A stretch of DNA of 5,845 nt from Candidatus Bathyarchaeota archaeon (GTDB lineage: Archaea > Thermoproteota > Bathyarchaeia > 40CM-2-53-6), in assembly GCA_005884605.1 (NCBI GenBank), contig VBBE01000060.1:1-5845 (forward strand), given 5' to 3'. Numbering within the stretch: the first letter of the stretch is position 1; every line of letters begins with the position of its first letter. The notes below the pieces were generated by a model, which was not told the origin of the DNA, ran no database searches, and saw only the letters and a program-made list of their open reading frames with translations. The translations under genes and the position numbers were made by a program. This document shows, one piece after another, positions 1-4,246 of the stretch.

Positions 1-65
1 TCGGCTCCGCCCCCTTCTCCATCACGGTCAGAGCGTACTTCTCTGTAATCCTAGAAAACTAAACC
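1..65. other. Left-edge flank, possible end of an unseen neighbouring gene
   Basis: These 65 bases precede the first complete gene. Two mutually exclusive readings are open. On the plus strand the frame starting at base 3 runs as a short C-terminus ending ...YFSVILEN with a TAA at 60-62, three bases before the ATG at 66; that would make it the tail of an upstream gene in the same operon. On the minus strand an ATG at 22-20 (or GTG at 25-23) opens MEKGAEP and runs off the edge; that would be the start of a divergent gene. Too little is present to choose. No clear Shine-Dalgarno sequence or TATA box is seen before the ATG at 66. Confidence 0.25.
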
Positions 66-1343
66 ATGAAAGAGGGTAAGAAGGCTGCAGATGTCGAGAA
101 GGCTCTCCAGCACTGGACGAGCTCGGTGATCGACCCTCAGCTGAAGCCTGTTCAAGCTAAAACAAGACAATTAGCCGAGGCCGCGCTTTCCCTAGCTTCA
201 TCTCTGGAAAGTCGTTGCCGAGAATTCATTCGAAACACCAAATATGACATGTCTGGGTTAGGCGATTCCCGCCGACTCCGAGCAGCCATGGCACTAAACC
301 GCGTCTCCGGAGAGATCGTCACCGCATCTGGTGACTTTCTGAAAACAAGTCCCAACGAATCGATATCGAAACTGGAGACGAGCATTACGAGGCTGTTACG
401 AGCGGCTGGTTCAAGCTACAACGAATCGGTAAAAGCGATGGCTTCACATTACGCTTCGGAGAGAGGTTGGCTCAGAGCTGAGATAGAAGGGCTGCAGCGC
501 GTCAATCACCAGACGTCCCAGTTCCGGACAAGAACCCGAGACATCACGTCGATCCGGGACCAAATACAAGAACGCTCCAAGACGCTTGTTGAGAATCTCA
601 CGACGCTACAGAATCTTGAGAATTCCCACGTCCAGCTGGAAAAAGAGATTCACCAGCTTGCATACAACGAAGGCTCTCTTCTAGAAGCTATCGAACGGAT
701 TGAATCTGATTCTGAGATTGGAGCTCTTAATGCCAAAGAGTCGGAACTCAAAGCGCTGAGAAAGAGGCTCCTAAACGAAGAAATGTCAAGACTGGGCGGA
801 CTATTCACAAAGGTTCTGTCGCTGCATCAGAGAGGAGAGGTGCATATCCATCTACAGGCAATAGACGTATTGACGCGATATGTGAAAACCCCGCTGACGG
901 CATTGGCCAAGGAATCCGACGGCTATCCTGAACTGACAGACTCGCTCGAGGGAGTATGCGAGTCCATTGAATCAGCTAGGTTACCGCTCGGCGAGAAAAA
1001 GGCGAGAAAGACACTCGAGCGGGCGAAACGGATCATAAACGGGTCACTCAGATCGATTCAGAAAGAGGCTAGAGAAGCTTTTGCGGCGAGGAGCCGGATT
1101 CTACGCTCCCCCAACGTGAGGCGTCTCAGATCCCAACGATCCGACCTACGAGCAGAATACACTAGATCCCGAGCCTCGAAGCAATCGCTAGAATCGAGGA
1201 ACAAGAGCATAGCCGAGGAAGCTGCATTGCTGAAAGCCCAAGCGAAAACCAATCTGGACACAATAGATGAACTCGCCACCAAGAACTTCAACAAAGGCGT
1301 CCCGCGGGAGCTGCGTGAAGAGGTCCTATCCCTAACCCATTAG
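66..1343 (+). CDS. Coiled-coil protein of unknown function (425 aa)
   Basis: I do not recognise a named family. The protein is hydrophilic, rich in Arg, Lys, Glu, Ser and Leu, with no signal peptide and no membrane segment, so it is probably cytoplasmic. Long helical, heptad-like stretches occur at about residues 165-245 (for example LQNLENSHVQLEKEIHQL and ESELKALRKRLLNEE) and again at about 305-405. They are separated by a less charged segment around 246-300 (LGGLFTKVLSLHQ, YVKTPLTALAKESDGYPEL). This gives two helical arms around a central region, reminiscent of SMC/SbcC-type arms, but no Walker A or Walker B motif is present, so it is not itself an SMC ATPase. A structural, scaffolding or partner role is inference only. 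The ATG at 66 has no good ribosome binding site (ctagaaaactaaacc); the message may be leaderless or coupled to an upstream gene. The gene converges with the VOC gene. Confidence 0.8.
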   Translation: MKEGKKAADVEKALQHWTSSVIDPQLKPVQAKTRQLAEAALSLASSLESRCREFIRNTKYDMSGLGDSRRLRAAMALNRVSGEIVTASGDFLKTSPNESISKLETSITRLLRAAGSSYNESVKAMASHYASERGWLRAEIEGLQRVNHQTSQFRTRTRDITSIRDQIQERSKTLVENLTTLQNLENSHVQLEKEIHQLAYNEGSLLEAIERIESDSEIGALNAKESELKALRKRLLNEEMSRLGGLFTKVLSLHQRGEVHIHLQAIDVLTRYVKTPLTALAKESDGYPELTDSLEGVCESIESARLPLGEKKARKTLERAKRIINGSLRSIQKEAREAFAARSRILRSPNVRRLRSQRSDLRAEYTRSRASKQSLESRNKSIAEEAALLKAQAKTNLDTIDELATKNFNKGVPRELREEVLSLTH

Positions 1344-1436
1344 ACTCTTTCGTCAATCCAACCAGACCTCTTCGGCGCTCCGGCCGGGGGTCCCCCGAGA
1401 TGTGACTCGGTTCAAAAACCGTTGTGATAGGACTGT
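1344..1436. other. Convergent intergenic gap with two short hairpins
   Basis: This 93-bp gap separates the 3' ends of the coiled-coil and VOC genes. It holds CGGGGGTCCCCCG at 1385-1397 (stem CGGGG/CCCCG, loop GTC) and CGGTTCAAAAACCG at 1408-1421 (stem CGGTT/AACCG, loop CAAA). The second places a TTTTT run on the minus strand just past the VOC stop. They may help 3'-end formation for one or both genes, but archaeal terminators are mainly U-rich tracts rather than hairpins, so this is a weak call. The GGTTCAAAA piece resembles a tRNA T-arm, but no other tRNA part is present. Confidence 0.35.
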
Positions 1437-1889
1437 CTATTGGGATTCGCGGGCCTTCATTCGTTTCTCGAGTTCTTCCTGGGGCACGTCTTCGACGTGC
1501 GTGGCGATCCACCACTGGTTTCCGTATTGGTCCTTGACGCCTCCTGTCCGGTCTCCGTAGAACTCGTTAGATGGCTCCCTCAGGGAAGTTGCACCTTCCC
1601 CGAGCGCTCGTTTGTAGGCCGCATCAACATCCTCCGTGTACACGTTGATCATTGCAGGAACCGCTGGGAATTCGGGGGTTGCGTCGTTTATCATAATGAT
1701 TGAGTCGCCGATCCTCACTTCGGCGTGACGTATTCGACCATCGGACCCGGTGAACCTCTCTTCTTCCTCCGCGTCAAACACCTGCCTGAGGAAGTCTATC
1801 AAGCTCGACGCTCCTTCAACACTTACAATAGGAGTAAGGGAATGATAACCCTCAGGGATAGGCTTCACTTTGCTAGTAACAGATTGCAT
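1437..1889 (-). CDS. VOC-family (PhnB-like, glyoxalase/bleomycin-resistance fold) protein
   Basis: The 150-residue length and motifs match PhnB-like members of the vicinal oxygen chelate superfamily. Seen in order: YHSLTPIVSVEG (15-26), first strand and start of the first beta-alpha-beta-beta-beta module; FLRQVFDAEEEERF (33-46); HAEVRIGDSIIMINDA (55-70), whose His55 falls where VOC enzymes often place a metal ligand; VYTEDVDAAYKRALGEGAT (83-101); FYGDRTGGVKDQYGNQWWI (110-128); and THVEDVPQEEL (130-140), a tail typical of this subgroup. Residues KDQYGN replace the more usual DPFGH-like sequence. The family includes lyases, dioxygenases and antibiotic-binding proteins, so substrate and reaction cannot be given. 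The ATG at 1889-1887 is chosen because a strong TATA box lies about 29 nt upstream, fitting a leaderless or nearly leaderless mRNA; no Shine-Dalgarno sequence is present. The upstream gene on the same strand is 109 bp away, so this one probably has its own promoter. Confidence 0.92.
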   Translation of the reverse strand: MQSVTSKVKPIPEGYHSLTPIVSVEGASSLIDFLRQVFDAEEEERFTGSDGRIRHAEVRIGDSIIMINDATPEFPAVPAMINVYTEDVDAAYKRALGEGATSLREPSNEFYGDRTGGVKDQYGNQWWIATHVEDVPQEELEKRMKARESQ

Positions 1890-1914
1890 TGTCGATCATG
1901 GTTGGTCGTGGCTT

Positions 1915-1922
1915 GATAAAAG
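1915..1922 (-). promoter_or_regulatory. Archaeal TATA box (box A) of the VOC gene
   Basis: Read on the minus strand the sequence is CTTTTATC, preceded by AATCACC. Its centre is about 29 nt before the VOC start codon at 1889. TBP-dependent archaeal promoters place the TATA centre about 25 nt before the transcription start, so transcription should begin within a few bases of the ATG, leaving almost no leader. The lack of a Shine-Dalgarno sequence agrees with this. Confidence 0.6.
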
Positions 1923-1998
1923 GGTGATTGGGCAGAAACTGCTAGTTCACTGGTGTCACGATTGTGCCCCAGCATGGCGATACGGCTTCATATCGTCT

Positions 1999-2304
1999 CT
2001 AATTCTGACTGGTGCTCTTTAGAACGGTTTCTAGCTTATTGAGGAATGACTCAACATACTGGCGAGATATTCCCCAATCGACGGGCTGAGCCAAGCCGAC
2101 CCTCCCCATTATGACGCGAGTAGAATTGTCATTGTTCCTCGTCACGTTCACGAAGAGCGTCTCAGTCCAAGTAATCATGTCCATAACGACATGTACCTCG
2201 ATGCCTCCTTTTGCTTTGTCTGCTTTTGTAACATTCCATTTCGCCTCTTGGAGAACTGATATCGCAGCATCCCAGACTCTATCAAACGCGTAGGGTAGAT
2301 CCAA
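1999..2304 (-). CDS. Small protein of unknown function (101 aa, TTG start)
   Basis: I do not recognise this protein with confidence. Visible pattern: an N-terminal helix YAFDRVWDAAISVLQEAKW (5-23); a strand-rich middle with GGIEVHVVMD (33-42) and TETLFVNVTRN (47-57), then TRVIMGRVGL (62-71); and a C-terminal helix preceded by DWGISRQYVESFLNKLETVL. This helix-strands-helix layout with a DWG before the last helix resembles small DUF-type proteins that pair a 'vw.a...vl...gw.v...d...G.i' start with a beta-sheet, but the assignment is by eye. There is no signal peptide or membrane segment. The 5' end is uncertain: TTG at 2304-2302 is the only standard start before the conserved-looking part, and an in-frame TGA at 2334-2332 closes the frame. 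A purine-rich GAGGAAGGGAG lies at 2333-2323, 18 nt before the TTG, which is far; an ACG at 2316-2314 would be 6 nt from it. The VOC gene lies downstream on the same strand. Confidence 0.7.
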   Translation of the reverse strand: MDLPYAFDRVWDAAISVLQEAKWNVTKADKAKGGIEVHVVMDMITWTETLFVNVTRNNDNSTRVIMGRVGLAQPVDWGISRQYVESFLNKLETVLKSTSQN

Positions 2305-2362
2305 GCCTTCGCTCGTGGTTGACTCCCTTCCTCAGGCTAGACTGTTAGAAAGGCATCGTGTT

Positions 2363-2387
2363 AGAGCTTTCGGCCGAAGAATGCTCT
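2363..2387. repeat. Inverted repeat with perfect TTCGGCCGAA core
   Basis: The core at 2369-2378 is a perfect 10-bp palindrome. It is flanked by AGAGC (2363-2367) and its complement GCTCT (2383-2387), set slightly off-centre by a three-base insertion on the right side. Because the centre is unpaired-loop-free, a DNA-level dimeric operator fits better than an RNA hairpin. It lies 59 bp upstream of the small hypothetical gene's start and before the possible TATA box on the RIO1 side, so it could act on either divergent promoter. Function is inferred from placement only. Confidence 0.35.
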
Positions 2388-2462
2388 ATTCCTCCGTCAC
2401 GGTTCCTCGGATCGAAAGGTCTAATATTCACAGGTCCCAGGATTCCCCGTGAGGTTGTGCAT

Positions 2463-2513
2463 ATGAATCCGATCGAATTCTCAGTGTATCGCCACAATCT
2501 CCAGTCCGCTTAG
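2463..2513 (+). other. Possible 16-codon leader ORF behind a Shine-Dalgarno sequence
   Basis: ATG at 2463 opens MNPIEFSVYRHNLQSA and stops at TAG 2511-2513. It is preceded by GAGGT (2451-2455), complementary to the archaeal 16S 3' end, with 7 nt spacing, and by TAATAT about 38 nt upstream. The initiation region looks better than that of the RIO1 ATG 92 bp further on, which has none. It may be a leader peptide on the RIO1 message, the start of a small gene that has lost its frame, or chance. Confidence 0.25.
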
Positions 2514-2604
2514 ACGCGAAACCTTCGCTCTCAAGCCAATTGGAACAGTTACTGAACCCCTGGTTTCTTTGCATGTGTACCAGCCTTGATGAAAAAAACA
2601 GCCC

Positions 2605-3362
2605 ATGTCAGGAAGAGAATTGGCGTCTGCTCGGAGCTTCTGGAAACGCAAGAATCTCCGGGATGGGCGCAGAAGCCGGTATGTCGAGGTGGAGGAGGTC
2701 TCCCTTGACGGTTTACGAGCGGACGCTGTAGAAAACGGACTAGTCGACGAAGTCGTATCAATCTTAGCAACTGGCAAAGAGGCTGACGTGTATGTCGGCC
2801 TGTGGAAGAAGGTTCCACTGGCGCTGAAAGTATACCGATTGCATAAGACTCTCCACAAGAAGAAATCCGCGATCGGGTACTCGGTCGATCGTATGGGCCA
2901 AATCGCGGCGAACGAGTTTACGATACTCGAGAAGGCCTACCGCGCCGGCATACCAGTGCCTACTCCGGCAAGAAGAGCTGACAACATGTTTACGATGAGA
3001 TTCCTTGGCGACGAAACCAGCGCACGCCGCCTTAGGGACTTGGACCTTGACGAACCTGAACAGTATGCAAAGCAAGCACTTCGGATTATCGAGAAACTTC
3101 TTGACAGCTTCATCGTTCACGGCGACCTGTCAGAATACAACTTGCTACTTTACCGCGACCGCATTTCGTCATCGACTTCCCCCAGGCAGTGGACCTCTCC
3201 TCTCGGCCCAACCGACACCGACGATTCGAAAAAGCCAAACCGCTCCTGCGTCGAGACTTGGAAAATGTGGCCCGATACTTTTCGCAGTATGATATCGATA
3301 TAGATGCTCTAGCAGAATGTGACCGGCTCACGACCAAGTTTGAGAGAGAACATCTCGACTAG
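2605..3362 (+). CDS. rio1: RIO1-type atypical Ser/Thr kinase, interrupted by a one-base deletion
   Basis: RIO1 is an ATP-binding protein kinase/ATPase that in archaea and eukaryotes acts in late maturation of the small ribosomal subunit. Motifs in order: nucleotide-binding loop LATGKEADVY (54-63; Ala where Ser is usual), Lys75 in LALKVYR for ATP phosphates, hinge MRFLGDE (131-137), and catalytic loop HGDLSEYN (172-179) with Asp174 and Asn179; LSEYN is the RIO1 rather than RIO2 form. As written, the frame after residue 187 becomes unrelated and ends at 3303. In the next frame the sequence continues as FVIDFPQAVDLSSRPN, carrying the metal-binding Asp191, through RRDLENVARYFSQYD, to TAG at 3360-3362. 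One extra T in the TTT at 3164-3166 joins the halves as ...YRDRI-FVIDFPQ..., giving 252 residues, a normal archaeal RIO1 length. The fault is therefore a sequencing/assembly error or a fresh mutation. ATG 2605 is the only start: an in-frame TGA lies at 2590. No ribosome binding site is seen. Confidence 0.93.
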
Positions 3363-3373
3363 CTAACAGGTTG

Positions 3374-4117
3374 TTATATCACTGGTGCGGTGCTGATGTC
3401 GATTCCCTTCGCGGTCATCTCGTAGTAGTAGCCCCGCGAGGGAAGGAGTCCCTTGCCCATCTTGACAAGCCTCAAGGTACCACTATGACTGGGTCCTTCA
3501 CTCTTCCGTTTCTCCATGTCCAAGACGATATCGGCGAAGTTGACCATTGCATTCTCAATCGTCTCATCCAGGACGCTGGTGTGGAGGGTCGCGATACCAA
3601 TTGACTTTGCGAACCGTGTTGCATATTTCAGGACTTGTCCGTATTGGAAGACCTTTTTCGCTTCGACCATGAGGAAGAAGGGTGTTAGCGAGTCCATTAT
3701 TCCCATCGTCTTCTTGCCTAGATGTTTGAGGGTGAAGCTTCTGCCTTGGGCGATGAGGTCGGAGAACTTCATTGTGCTGTCGATGATCTGGTCGGGCCGT
3801 TCCAAGGGGAACGATTCTGCAAGCTTCTCAACTCCCAGTGCGAACATGTCGACAAAAGAGAGCTTCCCCTCAGACTCATACCGGCTCACATCTACTCCCC
3901 AGGAGGCTATACTGTCCCTAACGTCTTCGGCCGACTCGTCAACAGCAAAGTATTGAACTCGAAAGTCACGTTCCAGCGCCGCCGCGGCTATCTGCTTTAC
4001 GAGGGTCGACTTGCCGCTACCAACCGGGCCTGTTATTCCAACGGCCGAGGGTCTGGGAAACCCGCCTCCTAGAAGATCATCGAGGACCTTGATCCCGGTC
4101 GGCTCCAAAGCCGTCAC
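3374..4117 (-). CDS. Single-domain KaiC/RAD55-like RecA-superfamily ATPase
   Basis: The 247-residue protein is one KaiC-type RecA-fold domain. It opens with GIKVLDDLLGGGFPRPSAVG (8-27), the usual KaiC lead-in, then Walker A GPVGSGKST (30-38), the strand with acidic pair YFAVDES (56-62; Asp60-Glu61 at the position of the KaiC catalytic glutamates), Walker B-like GIMDSLT (139-145), and a C-terminal strand pair ending RLVKMGKGLLPSRGYYYEMT (216-235) typical of archaeal KaiC-like proteins. Cyanobacterial KaiC has two such domains; archaeal one-domain relatives are numerous and mostly uncharacterised, with links to signalling, motility or DNA repair, so no specific role is assigned. It is expected to be cytoplasmic and oligomeric. 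The start is GTG at 4117-4115, since an in-frame TGA lies at 4129-4127 and GIKVLDDLLGGG begins only seven residues later. There is no Shine-Dalgarno sequence; a weak CTTAAC about 28 nt upstream could serve a leaderless transcript. It converges with RIO1 with 11 bp between the stops. Confidence 0.93.
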   Translation of the reverse strand: MTALEPTGIKVLDDLLGGGFPRPSAVGITGPVGSGKSTLVKQIAAAALERDFRVQYFAVDESAEDVRDSIASWGVDVSRYESEGKLSFVDMFALGVEKLAESFPLERPDQIIDSTMKFSDLIAQGRSFTLKHLGKKTMGIMDSLTPFFLMVEAKKVFQYGQVLKYATRFAKSIGIATLHTSVLDETIENAMVNFADIVLDMEKRKSEGPSHSGTLRLVKMGKGLLPSRGYYYEMTAKGIDISTAPVI

Positions 4118-4246
4118 TATACGATTTCATCGGTTTCAGCGAGTTAAGCGGATTGTACCCAGGGTCCGGCTCAGACTGGAACCCATGTCGCTGCGCCTTC
4201 AGGTACACTCTTATTTCGGAAACAGGAAGACCAGAGGGTGTTTCCA
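4118..4246. promoter_or_regulatory. Divergent promoter region between KaiC-like and S9 peptidase genes
   Basis: The 129-bp gap carries the start signals of two divergent genes. For the peptidase, TTATTT at 4211-4216 is AT-rich at about -34 from the ATG. For the KaiC-like gene, CTTAAC on the minus strand (around 4144-4148) sits about 28 nt before the GTG. Both are weak matches to the archaeal box A. No operator-like palindrome is obvious. Confidence 0.35.
4234..4240 (+). promoter_or_regulatory. Shine-Dalgarno-like site of the S9 peptidase gene
   Basis: GAGGGTG lies 6 nt before the ATG at 4247 and closely resembles the archaeal consensus GGAGGTG. It supports that ATG as the start. If the TTATTT at 4211-4216 were the true TATA box, transcription would begin inside this site, so one of the two signals is probably not used. 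Confidence 0.5.

Larger units (their letters stand above)
2305..2604. other. 300-bp divergent intergenic region without a confident gene
   Basis: This stretch separates the divergent small hypothetical gene and the RIO1 gene, so it should carry promoters for both. It contains a perfect 10-bp palindrome at 2369-2378, an AT-rich TAATAT at 2422-2427 that could be a plus-strand TATA box, and a GAGGT ribosome binding site at 2451-2455 seven bases before an ATG opening a 16-codon ORF (2463-2513). The stretch 2467-2595 is open on the plus strand as a 43-codon frame with no standard start, ending in tandem stops; on the minus strand a 41-codon frame starts at 2606. Neither has a recognisable homologue or a supporting promoter. 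No RNA gene is recognised. Confidence 0.5.

Noticed and set aside
1408..1421. GGTTCAAAA resembling a tRNA T-arm
   Set aside because: The stem does not pair as a 5-bp T-stem around a 7-base loop, and no acceptor stem, D-arm or anticodon arm is present nearby.
3160..3170. Programmed -1 ribosomal frameshifting in rio1
   Set aside because: A -1 step after ATT would give the right protein, but the site (gcatttcg) lacks a slippery X-XXY-YYZ heptamer and no downstream structure is obvious; a missing base is simpler.
2605..3303. Taking the 232-codon kinase ORF as the full gene
   Set aside because: Residues after 187 match nothing expected of a RIO kinase, and the metal-binding motif is in the adjacent frame, so the 3303 stop is an artefact of the frame break.
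3516..4072. Plus-strand ORFs of 146 and 116 codons opposite the KaiC-like gene
   Set aside because: They are antisense to a gene with intact Walker motifs and have no recognisable features.
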